Shown piece after piece: positions 30,468-38,019 of a stretch of 39,327 nt of DNA. The position numbers were made by a program, and so were the translations under genes. This DNA comes from a virus, in the IMG/VR virus record IMGVR_UViG_3300030060_001120, positions 1 to 39,327 of that record; one strand, given 5' to 3'. The notes under the pieces were generated by a model. The model saw only the letters and a program-made list of their open reading frames with translations, searched no databases and was not told the DNA's origin. Numbering within the stretch: the stretch's first letter is position 1; each line of letters opens with the position of its first letter.

Positions 30468-31539
30468 AGCAACAACTATAGAACAAGTAGGTATAGATAG
30501 AAAAAAATATTTAGAAACATTATTTCCTAAAAGTAATCCTTATTCTAAAATACAAATTCTTAATAGACAAACTAACCCAGTAAATATATTAGATATTGAA
30601 AATAGAGTAAAGTTACCTGAACCTACTAGAGCACAAACAGTAATAAAAAAAGGTACTGAATTTTTTTGGGGTCCACAAAGACCTGATGCTAAGAATCCTT
30701 TATTAGCACAAATGACTGATGAGTGGACTGATGGTTTAAATTTTTTACCAGCAGTAGGAGTTGCTGCAAAAGGAGTAAGTAAAATACCTAGACTAATTGA
30801 TAATTATAGAGATGCTAAAAATACTAGAAATGTTATAAGAATGAAAAATCTTTATCATGGTTCTATATTTCCTAATTTAGAAAAATTATCTGTAAATCCC
30901 GGAAAGTATGCACCCGATAAGTTTGGAGTAGATTCTGCAAAGAGAGGATTGTTTACTACACCATCTGAAAAAGTAGCAGCTAATATGTATGGTAAAAGTG
31001 AACTTACAAATGTAGCTACAAAGTTTGCAGATAGAGGTTTAAAAAGTGGTAAAGTTAAATTAAATTATACTATACCTGCTGCCGATGTGGTTAGAGGAGG
31101 AAAGACTTTTAGTTTAGTTAATCCCAATAAACAATTTATTAAAGATTTAAAAGCTAGAATAAAAGCAGTAAGAAAAGAAAATGCAGATGATTTAGCAGAT
31201 AGAGATTATGTGTTTACAAGAGACCCTTATACTGTAAGACAAGGTGAGCTTGTAGAGTTAGAAGCTTTGTTACAAACAGTAACTAGAACTAAAAGAGGTA
31301 CTAATTATACTTTTGGTCTTACTGAAAAACAATTAAAGTTTTTTACAGATAGAGGATTTACTAACATCTATCAAGTAAATGGAAGTCACCCAGAAGGAGT
31401 AGTTATTGCATTAAAAAGTGTAAAGCCATCTAAGATGACAATAAGAAAACCTAAATATTACATGAGTAAAAAAGAATTAAAAGATAAAGATAATATATTA
31501 TTTGAGAAAACAAAATTTAAAGGCGAGGAAGGTAGTTAA
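30460..31539 (+). CDS. Virion-region protein with ADP-ribosyltransferase-like pattern, 359 aa
   Basis: A 359-residue protein overlapping the ejection-protein gene by 8 bases and abutting the lysozyme gene. From residue 131 it shows LYHGS (H133), then GLFTTPSEKVAANMYG (163-178, Y177), and near the end FTNIYQVNGSHPEGVVIALK (300-319, E312). This order of a YHG strand, a GLF-T---A--Y strand and a late Glu before a 'vv-f---k' strand is the H-Y-E layout of some ADP-ribosyltransferase-like domains, which are found in phage ejected proteins and toxins. If real, it may be injected to modify host proteins, as T4 Alt does. The match is by eye, with a long insert between motifs 2 and 3, so it is tentative. 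Confidence 0.5.
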   Translation: MSEATTIEQVGIDRKKYLETLFPKSNPYSKIQILNRQTNPVNILDIENRVKLPEPTRAQTVIKKGTEFFWGPQRPDAKNPLLAQMTDEWTDGLNFLPAVGVAAKGVSKIPRLIDNYRDAKNTRNVIRMKNLYHGSIFPNLEKLSVNPGKYAPDKFGVDSAKRGLFTTPSEKVAANMYGKSELTNVATKFADRGLKSGKVKLNYTIPAADVVRGGKTFSLVNPNKQFIKDLKARIKAVRKENADDLADRDYVFTRDPYTVRQGELVELEALLQTVTRTKRGTNYTFGLTEKQLKFFTDRGFTNIYQVNGSHPEGVVIALKSVKPSKMTIRKPKYYMSKKELKDKDNILFEKTKFKGEEGS

Positions 31540-32004
31540 ATGGATATAGAATTATGTAAAGCAGAAATAACTAGACACGAAGGTAAAGTATTAGAGATAT
31601 ATAAAGATAGTCTAGGATATAAAACTCTTGGTATAGGTCATTTATGTCAACCAGAAGACCCTGAGTATGATTGGGAAGTAGGTACAGAAGTATCAGAAGA
31701 GGTTGTTGATTTATATTTTGAAGATGATTTCAATAAACACTTAGCAGAAACTATACATGTGTTTGGAACAGAAGAAGCATTTTACAATTTACCATCTGAC
31801 ATACAAAGAGTATTAGTAAATATGTGTTTTAACTTAGGTGGTACTAGACTATCTAAATTTAAAAATATGTTAGGTGCTTGTAGAGCACATGACTGGGATG
31901 AAATGGCTAGACAAATGGAAGACAGTCGTTGGTATGGTCAAGTGGGAAGGCGTAGTAAAGAATTACAAGATATAGTTTTACAACAAAATGATTCTGTATA
32001 CTGA
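31540..32004 (+). CDS. T4-type endolysin (GH24 lysozyme)
   Basis: A 154-residue muramidase. The active-site layout matches T4 lysozyme: E14 in RHEG, D23 in YKDSLGY and T29 in KTLGIGHL. The expected C-terminal helices follow, including MCFNLGGTRLSKF (NMxFNxG motif) and SRWYGQVGRRSKEL. It cleaves the glycan strands of peptidoglycan at the end of infection. No signal peptide is present, so it needs a holin, and a 3TM holin candidate follows at 32134. The length is close to T4 lysozyme (164). It starts right after the upstream stop. Confidence 0.93.
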   Translation: MDIELCKAEITRHEGKVLEIYKDSLGYKTLGIGHLCQPEDPEYDWEVGTEVSEEVVDLYFEDDFNKHLAETIHVFGTEEAFYNLPSDIQRVLVNMCFNLGGTRLSKFKNMLGACRAHDWDEMARQMEDSRWYGQVGRRSKELQDIVLQQNDSVY

Positions 32005-32137
32005 AAAACAATTAGAAAATTGTTACAATGTATATAGAATTATGCAGGTAAAACAAGACATGGCTTTTGTAACGCTAGATGATTTTAGAGTTATGTTTGA
32101 GCAAATGTTAGAAACAGTATATGAGGATATGATATGA
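31988..32137 (+). CDS. Small protein between lysozyme and holin, 49 aa
   Basis: A 49-residue ORF that starts 17 bases before the lysozyme stop in another frame and ends in an ATGA overlap with the holin start at 32134. The sequence begins MILYTEKQLENCYNVYRIMQ and ends MFEQMLETVYEDMI. It is acidic and helical, with no membrane segment. Filling the gap exactly and coupling to the holin suggests it is translated. It may tune lysis, but the family is unknown to me. Confidence 0.62.
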   Translation: MILYTEKQLENCYNVYRIMQVKQDMAFVTLDDFRVMFEQMLETVYEDMI

Positions 32138-32607
32138 AAAATATGTTAAAAAATATAGTAGGTGCAGTAGCTCCAACATTAGGTACAGCATTAGGTGGAC
32201 CTATGGGTGGCATGGCAGCTAATATGATAGCTGAGGTTTTAGGTGTTCCTAATAATCCTAAGTCTATAGAAAAAGGATTAGCAGAAGCAACACCAGCACA
32301 AATGTTAGAACTTAAAAAAGCTGAACAAGAGTTTGAAGTTCAGATGAAAGAGTTAGATGTTGATGTATTTAAATTAGAAGTTGCAGATACTCAAGATGCT
32401 AGAAAGAATTTTAGTAAAGACTGGACAGCTAGAATTATGGGTATAGCTACAGTAGGTGGATTCTTAGCTTATATATTTTTAGTAACACTACAACCACCAG
32501 AGCAAAACTCCGAAGCTCTTATAAACCTTGTACTAGGTTATCTTGGTGGATTAGCAAGTGCTGTTATATCTTTTTATTTTGGGGCTTCTCATACTAATAA
32601 AGAATAA
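32134..32607 (+). CDS. Holin-like protein (Holin_3TMs type)
   Basis: A 157-residue protein. A Gly-rich N-terminus (VGAVAPTLGTALGGPMGGMA) is followed by an amphipathic helix with EATPAQMLELKKAEQEFEVQ, a DARKNFSKDW motif, and two C-terminal hydrophobic helices (about 103-122 and 131-152). This is the pattern of the Holin_3TMs family first noted in gene-transfer agents and marine phages, including the conserved 'D...AR.....w..r..l' segment. It lies immediately downstream of the endolysin. It would form the membrane hole that releases lysozyme. Overlaps of one to four bases link it to both neighbours. Confidence 0.82.
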   Translation: MKNMLKNIVGAVAPTLGTALGGPMGGMAANMIAEVLGVPNNPKSIEKGLAEATPAQMLELKKAEQEFEVQMKELDVDVFKLEVADTQDARKNFSKDWTARIMGIATVGGFLAYIFLVTLQPPEQNSEALINLVLGYLGGLASAVISFYFGASHTNKE

Positions 32608-32954
32608 TGGATGCAGTAGCTTTAATAACCGAAGTAGGTTTTCCTATTGCAGCAGCTTTAGGTTTAGGTGTTTTTGTTTGGAAACTTATTAATAGAATTA
32701 TTGATGGGATGGAAACTAAACTAGATACCTTAGATGAAAAAGTACAAACATCTTTAGATACAATGGAGGAAAGAGTATCTACTAAACTTGATAGCCAGTA
32801 TGGTATTATTGTTGCTCTTATAGATAGAGTTAGAGCAATGGACAATCAAAGTATTAGACAAGATGTATTATTAAAAACATTGTTAGGAGTTCCTAACTTA
32901 ATAGACATAGATAAAATAGCAAAGGCAGATAGAGATGACCAAAGGAAAGATTGA
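32607..32954 (+). CDS. Membrane-anchored lysis-region protein, 115 aa
   Basis: A 115-residue protein starting in a TAATG overlap with the holin. It has one N-terminal transmembrane helix (about 9-28, VGFPIAAALGLGVFVWKLIN), then a heptad-like coiled coil (METKLDTLDEKVQTSLDTME) and a polar tail. The topology suits a second holin, pinholin-type regulator or inner-membrane spanin partner. No outer-membrane partner gene is evident. A 7-bp inverted repeat (GTTAGGA/TCCTAAC, 32882-32897) lies in its 3' part, just before csgF. Confidence 0.62.
   Translation: MDAVALITEVGFPIAAALGLGVFVWKLINRIIDGMETKLDTLDEKVQTSLDTMEERVSTKLDSQYGIIVALIDRVRAMDNQSIRQDVLLKTLLGVPNLIDIDKIAKADRDDQRKD
32882..32897. repeat. 7-bp inverted repeat before csgF
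   Basis: GTTAGGA (32882-32888) and TCCTAAC (32891-32897) flank a GT centre inside the end of the 115-aa gene, about 40 bp before the csgF start. It has the size of a transcription-factor site or a small hairpin, but chance is possible. No consensus promoter is seen next to it. Confidence 0.3.
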
Positions 32955-33453
32955 TAACATAGAAAATGTACACCCAATGAAGCAGATTACTATAGCTTCT
33001 ATTATACAAGTAACAATGTTTGTATTTATGTTGTTATCTTTTTTTGTAATTAATGAATTGTTTGCAGATGAAATAGTACATAAATTTAAAAGTCCAAGCT
33101 TTAGTGGTATAGGAACTTCTGCACATTATCTTACTATAGAAAATCAAGAGCATATGCGTAAGATGACAATTAAAGAAGAACTAAAAGCTTTACGAGAACA
33201 AATAGAAAGAGACAAAGAAAACACAACACTAGCAAGGTTTATAAGAAACTTAGAGTCTAGAATATACGCACAATTATCAAGACAATTAGTAGAAAACTTA
33301 TTTGGAGAAACTCCAAGTGATAGTGGTATATTAGAATTAGAAGGCAACATCATAGAATATGAAGTTGTCGATGGAATTATAACATTAAGGATTACAGATA
33401 GCGATGGGAATACGACAGTCATTAGTTTGCCTATTGGTAGTTTTACTTTCTAG
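32935..33453 (+). CDS. csgF: CsgF-like curli assembly protein
   Basis: A 172-residue protein. The hydrophobic segment at about 18-43 (IASIIQVTMFVFMLLSFFVI ... LFA) is a signal peptide; M15 (32977) may be the true start. After cleavage the mature N-terminus DEIVHKFKSPSFSGIGTSAH matches CsgF (xFxFRNPxFGGNPxNGAxLL), the part that binds inside the CsgG pore, although the NP/N residues are only partly kept. A charged helix and a C-terminal beta region (NIIEYEVVDGIITLRITDSD) also match CsgF's end. CsgF couples fibre nucleation to the CsgG channel. It overlaps CsgG by 50 bases and the preceding gene by 20. Confidence 0.82.
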   Translation: MTKGKIDNIENVHPMKQITIASIIQVTMFVFMLLSFFVINELFADEIVHKFKSPSFSGIGTSAHYLTIENQEHMRKMTIKEELKALREQIERDKENTTLARFIRNLESRIYAQLSRQLVENLFGETPSDSGILELEGNIIEYEVVDGIITLRITDSDGNTTVISLPIGSFTF

Positions 33454-34258
33454 TTGTGCTGTCTTAACTAAAAATACAGACTTAGCTTTAACAAGAGATA
33501 TAAAACCTGCCAGTATAATAGACTTACAATCAGAAGAATTATATAACTTACCTGCTGCAATACAGCAACCTATTATAGCAGTATATGCTAATAGTTTTCA
33601 AGACCTAACAGGTCAAAGAAAAAGTAATAGTAGCTTTGCTATGTTTAGCACAGCAGTTACACAAGCTCCGGAAGCATTACTTATCAGAGCTTTAAAACAT
33701 GCTGCAGATGGTAAGTTTTTTAGAGTTGTTGAAAGAGTAGGATTAGATAATCTTACAAAAGAAAGACAACTTATAAGGTCAACCAGAGAAAATTTTGAGC
33801 AAGACAAAAAACTACAACCTTTATTATTTGCTGGATTATTAATACAAGGTGGAGTTATTAGTTATGATACAAATATAGAGTCTGGTGGTATTGGTGCTAG
33901 ATACTTAGGAATAGGTAATAGTAAACAATACAGAGAAGATGTAGTAACTATATCGTTAAGATTAGTTTCTGTATCTACAGGTGAAGTATTATTAGAGACT
34001 ACAGTTTCTAAAAATATTTTATCAACAGGAGTATCTCAGGACATCTTTCGTTTTATTGAAATGGGCACAGAGCTTGTTGAAATAGAAGGTGGTGTAGCTG
34101 AGAACGAAGCAGCTTCTATAGCTTTGCAAAAGGCAATAGAGACTGGAGTTTTAAATTTAATAGAAATAGGAATACAGAGAGGGTATTGGGAATATGAAAA
34201 CATTGAAATTGATGAGCCTAGTTGTGATGCTGAGTGCATTGACAGCATACGGGGATGA
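33404..34258 (+). CDS. csgG: CsgG-like outer-membrane curli secretion channel
   Basis: A 284-residue lipoprotein. The signal ends in a lipobox, LSSC (C18). The body follows CsgG closely: IAVYANSFQDLTGQRKSNSS; FSTAVTQAPEALLIRALK; FFRVVERVGLDNLTKERQLI; then the strand region IQGGVISYDTNIESGGIGAR with YLGIG, and VSVSTGEVLLETTVSKNILS, FRFIE and the end IETGVLNLIEIGIQRGYWEY. CsgG forms a nonameric pore in the outer membrane that exports curlin subunits. All regions seem intact, so a working channel is plausible. Its signal peptide is coded inside the 3' end of csgF. A C-terminal tail contains two Cys (SCDAEC). Confidence 0.93.
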   Translation: MGIRQSLVCLLVVLLSSCAVLTKNTDLALTRDIKPASIIDLQSEELYNLPAAIQQPIIAVYANSFQDLTGQRKSNSSFAMFSTAVTQAPEALLIRALKHAADGKFFRVVERVGLDNLTKERQLIRSTRENFEQDKKLQPLLFAGLLIQGGVISYDTNIESGGIGARYLGIGNSKQYREDVVTISLRLVSVSTGEVLLETTVSKNILSTGVSQDIFRFIEMGTELVEIEGGVAENEAASIALQKAIETGVLNLIEIGIQRGYWEYENIEIDEPSCDAECIDSIRG

Positions 34259-34910
34259 TAACGAAATTTACATTGACCAATCAGGAGATAATGCAAATAT
34301 AGATTTGGAGCAGCTAGGTGGTAGCAATATCATTGGTGGGCTACAGTCTACAGCAGGTAGCTTAAATCCATTAAACCTGACTGGAAGTGCCTTGACACTT
34401 GACATTAATCAGATAGGTGACAGTAATACATTTCTTGGTGATATACTAGGAGATAACATTACAGGTTATTTTAATTTTGATGGCAACTCAAACGCTTTCA
34501 CTATTCAGGTGGACCCAACAAATACTTATGGTGCTGACAGTTCTGATTTTAATATTCAAACTACAGGAGACAGTAACACATTTACTTTAGATGTAGCTAC
34601 TGATTCTATGGCTAGTAATACTGACTTAGACTGGATTATCAATGGTAGTAGTAACACATTTGATTTTGATATAAATTATGATGGTGGTACTTCGTATGTT
34701 GATGTCGATGGAGATAGTAATACTATAACCTTTGATGGTAGTGGATATGCAGGTGGTTACTTTTATTTAGACCAAGCAGGTAATTCACGAACTTTCAATA
34801 TACAGCAATTAAGTACTTTAAATAATGATTGGCTCAAGATACTTTCAACTGGCGATTCTGGTACTGTGTGTGTCATCCAAGATGATAATGGCACAGCAGT
34901 CGGATGCTAG
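34194..34910 (+). CDS. Curlin-like secreted repeat protein
   Basis: A 238-residue protein with a signal peptide (MKTLKLMSLVVMLSALTAYG, cleavage around 20) coded within the last 65 bases of csgG. The mature part is Asn/Asp/Gly/Thr/Ser-rich with about seven beta-type repeats resembling curlin's x-x-x-Q-x-G-x-x-N: IYIDQSGDNANIDL, LDINQIGDSNTFLG, FNFDGNSNAFTIQ, FNIQTTGDSNTFTL, WIINGSSNTFDFD, YVDVDGDSNTITF, FYLDQAGNSRTFNI. Gln and Asn of the curlin strand-turn-strand are mostly kept; D often replaces polar core residues. It ends with two Cys. It is the likely cargo of the CsgG/CsgF channel, perhaps forming amyloid fibres. It is more irregular than CsgA/CsgB. Confidence 0.75.
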   Translation: MKTLKLMSLVVMLSALTAYGDDNEIYIDQSGDNANIDLEQLGGSNIIGGLQSTAGSLNPLNLTGSALTLDINQIGDSNTFLGDILGDNITGYFNFDGNSNAFTIQVDPTNTYGADSSDFNIQTTGDSNTFTLDVATDSMASNTDLDWIINGSSNTFDFDINYDGGTSYVDVDGDSNTITFDGSGYAGGYFYLDQAGNSRTFNIQQLSTLNNDWLKILSTGDSGTVCVIQDDNGTAVGC

Positions 34911-35931
34911 TATTGGAAGCGTAACAGAACTAAATGGCATAGGCAGGATTGTAAGGGACATACCTTATGATGCTGCCTTATCATTTGACATTGAAAGTTA
35001 TGACAATGTCGAAACTTCTAATGGTAGAATAGGAATAACATTTCTTAACGACACTAGAGTTAGACTAACAGAACATTCACAATTACTTATAGATGAATTT
35101 ATCTATGACCCTGACCCATCTAAATCTAAGATGGCTCTACAGTTTGCTAGTGGTACTGCAAGATTTATAACTGGTAAACTAAATAATATAAATAAAGAGA
35201 ACATTGCTATCTCAACTCCAAGTGCAAATGTGTCCATTCGTGGTACAGATTTTACAATAACAGTTAACGAGTTAGGAGAATCTCTTATTATATTATTACC
35301 AAAAGATGATGGTACTCCAAGTGGAGAGATACTTGTAGCTACTGCTATAGGTGAAGTATTATTAAATCAACCATATCAAGCTACTACAGTTTCTATGTTT
35401 GAGGTAGAACCTTCAAAGCCTGTAATATTAGATATTACTTTAGAACTCATAGACAATATGTTAATAGTAAATGAACCACAGGAAATAGAAAAAAATGAAG
35501 GAGAGGTTGGAGCTAGTGTTTCTAGTATTCTTGATGTTGATTTCCTTGAATTCGATGATTTAGAAGTAGATTACTTAGCAGAGGATGATTTAGAATTTAC
35601 AGAACTAGATATAAATTATCTGGATGTAAATTTTCTTGAAGACTTATTAGATATAATAGAAGATATAAATGAGTTAGACCAAACAGAAACTTTGCTACAA
35701 GCTGATTTAGATTTAAAAGGTACATCGTTTGGATTTGACCAAGATACTCAGGTAAATACTTTTAGTACAGATAATGTATTAACATTTTTAAAATCTTTAG
35801 AAGATACAGTTAGACTTGACTTAGATAAATCTAGTGCATACACAGTTATATTAATACAGAATGGAAAGAGTACACAAATTATAGTTAATGGTGGTGGCTC
35901 TTCTACAATAACAATTAAACAAGGGAGTTAA
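34825..35931 (+). CDS. Secreted FecR-domain protein
   Basis: A 368-residue protein. The signal peptide (MIGSRYFQLAILVLCVSSKM..., cleavage about 23) is coded within the last 86 bases of the curlin gene. Residues ~30-150 form a FecR domain: GSVTELNGIGRIVRD, RIGITFLNDTRVRLTEHSQL, ASGTARFITGKL, and the hallmark ISTPSANVSIRGTDF (129-143). A strand region follows to ~210. Next comes a stretch rich in Asp/Glu/Leu (about 235-290; units like DVDFLEFDDLEVDYL). FecR-type domains take part in envelope signalling and often occur without a sigma factor beside cyclases with CHASE2, as here. It probably acts in the periplasm with the next protein. Confidence 0.82.
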   Translation: MIGSRYFQLAILVLCVSSKMIMAQQSDASIGSVTELNGIGRIVRDIPYDAALSFDIESYDNVETSNGRIGITFLNDTRVRLTEHSQLLIDEFIYDPDPSKSKMALQFASGTARFITGKLNNINKENIAISTPSANVSIRGTDFTITVNELGESLIILLPKDDGTPSGEILVATAIGEVLLNQPYQATTVSMFEVEPSKPVILDITLELIDNMLIVNEPQEIEKNEGEVGASVSSILDVDFLEFDDLEVDYLAEDDLEFTELDINYLDVNFLEDLLDIIEDINELDQTETLLQADLDLKGTSFGFDQDTQVNTFSTDNVLTFLKSLEDTVRLDLDKSSAYTVILIQNGKSTQIIVNGGGSSTITIKQGS

Positions 35932-35932
35932 T

Positions 35933-37681
35933 ATGAAGTGGGCTAGTTTATTATTAGGAATACTTACGCTTCCATTGTTATTTAATTTTGGACCTCTTGA
36001 GGTTATGAGATTAAAAACATTTGATGCTTTAGTAACTACACCTGAACCTTCTGGTTACTTTACTATATTAAATATTACAGAAGAAGATGTTCAAGAAGGA
36101 GGAGGTTATCCTTTTCCAAGAGCAGATTTAGCTGACATACATATAGACCTTTTGAATGAAGGTGCATTGGGTGTTGGTTGGGTGATATTGTTTCCACAGC
36201 CTGACAGACTTGGTGGTGATGAAGAGTTTGCAAATGCTTTACAATGGAGACATACTGTATTAGCAATGCCAGAGTTTGACAATGGTATTTATCCTGAAAC
36301 TCATGGTACTGTTATACTAGGACCAGATGTAAGTTTACCACAAGCAAAAGGATTTTTAGAAAACATACCTGAATTAAAAGAAGTATCAATACAAGGTGCT
36401 GTTTCTGCTCCAGTAGATGTAGATAATCTTGTAAGAAGATTACCATTACTACAACAAACTCCGGATGGTTGGGTTGCTTCTTTTGGTATACAAGTTTTAA
36501 AGTCATTAGTAGATGGAGATACATATCAAATAAAAACTAATGACAATGGTATTGAGATGATAAGAGTCAAAGGACTTGACCCAATACCAACAGATAGTCT
36601 TGGTCGTAAATGGATTAGTTGGGTTGATACACCACAGACTACATTGGAGGAGATGGATGTCGCAGGTAAGTTTGTATTTGTAGGTGTTACTGCAGCAGGG
36701 GTTATGCCCACTTTAGCAACGCCAAACGGGCTATTAGAGCCTCACAAGATACAGGCTGCCCTTGCAGAAAGTATTTTGATTAACTCTCCGTTCATACCTG
36801 ACTACAGATTATTTATAGAACTTATTTTATTATGCATATCAGGATTATTAATAACCTTCGTGATAAGTCGCTTTGGTATTACTATGGGTGTATCGTTGGC
36901 AGGTATGCTGATATTGTCGATGGGTGGGCTAGGTTACTATTTAATCTATCGAGGCTTTTTAGTTGATGTCACATGGAGTATGACATGTATGACACTTTTG
37001 TCATTACAACAATTCTATTTAAGATTCAGAGAACAATATAAACTAAGACAACAAATCAAAAAACAATTTGGTCATTACCTTGACCCAAGACAAGTAAAAC
37101 AATTACAAGAAAATCCTGGACTGTTAAAGTTAGGTGGTGAGAGAAAGTATTGCACCATGTTATTTACTGATGTCAGAGGTTTCACAAACTTATCAGAAAC
37201 ATTAGAACCAGAACAAGTAACAGAGTTAATGAATAAAACATTAACAATACAAGCTAATGCAGTTAAGAAGTATGGTGGCATGGTTGATAAATATATAGGT
37301 GATGCGATGATGGCTATCTTTAATGCTCCATTAGATTTAGATAACCATGAAGACAGAGCAATACTTACAGCTATAGAAATAAAAAAACAAATGTTAGATG
37401 CAGACTTAGGTATTGAGATTGGTATTGGAATTAATTCGGGTGATGTTCTGTTAGGGAACTGTGGGTCAGAAGATAGATTCGATTATACTGCTATAGGTTC
37501 AGATGTAAACCTTGCAGCTCGATGTGAAAGTAGTTGTAAGGAAGTAGGAGAGGATATTGTGATAGCAAGAAACACTATTGAGAACACAAATATCTATGTT
37601 GATAAGTTAAAACCTATAAAAATGAAGGGAATTTCTAAACCTGTAGAGATTTACACAGTAAATTTAGCTCAATATCTATAA
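35933..37681 (+). CDS. CHASE2-domain class III adenylate/guanylate cyclase
   Basis: A 582-residue membrane sensor with Shine-Dalgarno GGGAG. There is an N-terminal membrane helix (2-20), then an extracytoplasmic CHASE2 domain (about 25-290; FDALV..., FPRADLADIHIDLL, FVFVGVTA). Three membrane helices follow (about 293-312, 318-338 and 343-362), then a cyclase domain (395-580). Metal-binding Asp are D413 (FTDVRGFTN) and D457 (KYIGDAMMAIF); K453 is the base-binding Lys; N526/R530 are in VNLAARCE. The position usually holding the adenine-selecting Asp in IGDxVN is Ser523 (IGSDVN), so ATP versus GTP choice is uncertain. It makes a cyclic nucleotide in response to a periplasmic cue. It ends the curli-like operon. 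Confidence 0.9.
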   Translation: MKWASLLLGILTLPLLFNFGPLEVMRLKTFDALVTTPEPSGYFTILNITEEDVQEGGGYPFPRADLADIHIDLLNEGALGVGWVILFPQPDRLGGDEEFANALQWRHTVLAMPEFDNGIYPETHGTVILGPDVSLPQAKGFLENIPELKEVSIQGAVSAPVDVDNLVRRLPLLQQTPDGWVASFGIQVLKSLVDGDTYQIKTNDNGIEMIRVKGLDPIPTDSLGRKWISWVDTPQTTLEEMDVAGKFVFVGVTAAGVMPTLATPNGLLEPHKIQAALAESILINSPFIPDYRLFIELILLCISGLLITFVISRFGITMGVSLAGMLILSMGGLGYYLIYRGFLVDVTWSMTCMTLLSLQQFYLRFREQYKLRQQIKKQFGHYLDPRQVKQLQENPGLLKLGGERKYCTMLFTDVRGFTNLSETLEPEQVTELMNKTLTIQANAVKKYGGMVDKYIGDAMMAIFNAPLDLDNHEDRAILTAIEIKKQMLDADLGIEIGIGINSGDVLLGNCGSEDRFDYTAIGSDVNLAARCESSCKEVGEDIVIARNTIENTNIYVDKLKPIKMKGISKPVEIYTVNLAQYL

Positions 37682-37695
37682 ATCCTATCAGAAGC

Positions 37696-37777
37696 ACAGA
37701 GAAGCTCTGTATTAAATAATCGTTCTTACGATACCTATCGCATTAGGCACTATCAGATAATGCAATACAGAGCATCT
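37696..37777. other. Branched RNA-like fold at the convergent junction
   Basis: The 113-bp gap between convergent genes contains nested inverted repeats. GCTCTGTATT (37704-37713) pairs with AATACAGAGC (37764-37773), 10 bp, extended by AGA/TCT past an A-A mismatch. Inside are ATCGT-TCTT-ACGAT (37719-37732) and GCATTA/TAATGC (37740-37745/37758-37763). Together they make a three-way junction. A competing small hairpin is ACAGAG-AAG-CTCTGT (37696-37710), followed by an A/T-rich stretch without a clean T-run. It may be a two-way terminator, an RNA-stability element or a small RNA. Confidence 0.5.
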
Positions 37778-37794
37778 GGTGAGGTCAATTTTCT

Positions 37795-38019
37795 CTAATC
37801 CACCATAATTCTAGCATTTAAGTTAGTTTCTAGATAATTATGTATCTCATCTAACTTTTTACAGCCTTCTCTTAATATTACGGTTAATGTTGCATACTCT
37901 TCTTTATTAAAATAAGGTTTAAGTTCTGTAATATCTGTATGTAATCTTTCAGATATTAATTTACCTGACCTATCATAAAGAATTTTATAACCTAATAATG
38001 TTGCTTCTTTTCTTTTCAT
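37795..38019 (-). CDS. Hypothetical protein, 74 aa
   Basis: A 74-residue charged protein on the minus strand, last gene of the leftward block. It begins MKRKEATLLGYKILYDRSGK and is helical and acidic/basic mixed, with no membrane segment or known motif. Its start overlaps the stop of the cytidylyltransferase-like gene by four bases. The function is not recognised. Conservation next to nucleotide-metabolism genes would be needed to suggest one. Confidence 0.55.
   Translation of the reverse strand: MKRKEATLLGYKILYDRSGKLISERLHTDITELKPYFNKEEYATLTVILREGCKKLDEIHNYLETNLNARIMVD

Noticed and set aside
34392-34427. TTGACA (34392 and 34399) as a promoter inside the curlin gene
   Set aside because: The best -10 at 17 nt spacing is AGTAAT (4 of 6), and the elements fall in repeat codons for Leu-Asp/Gly-Asp-Ser-Asn.
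37682-37794. A tRNA gene in the convergent gap
   Set aside because: The fold has only two inner arms, no acceptor/T-arm pattern (no GGTTCGAAT-like loop) and the wrong stem lengths.
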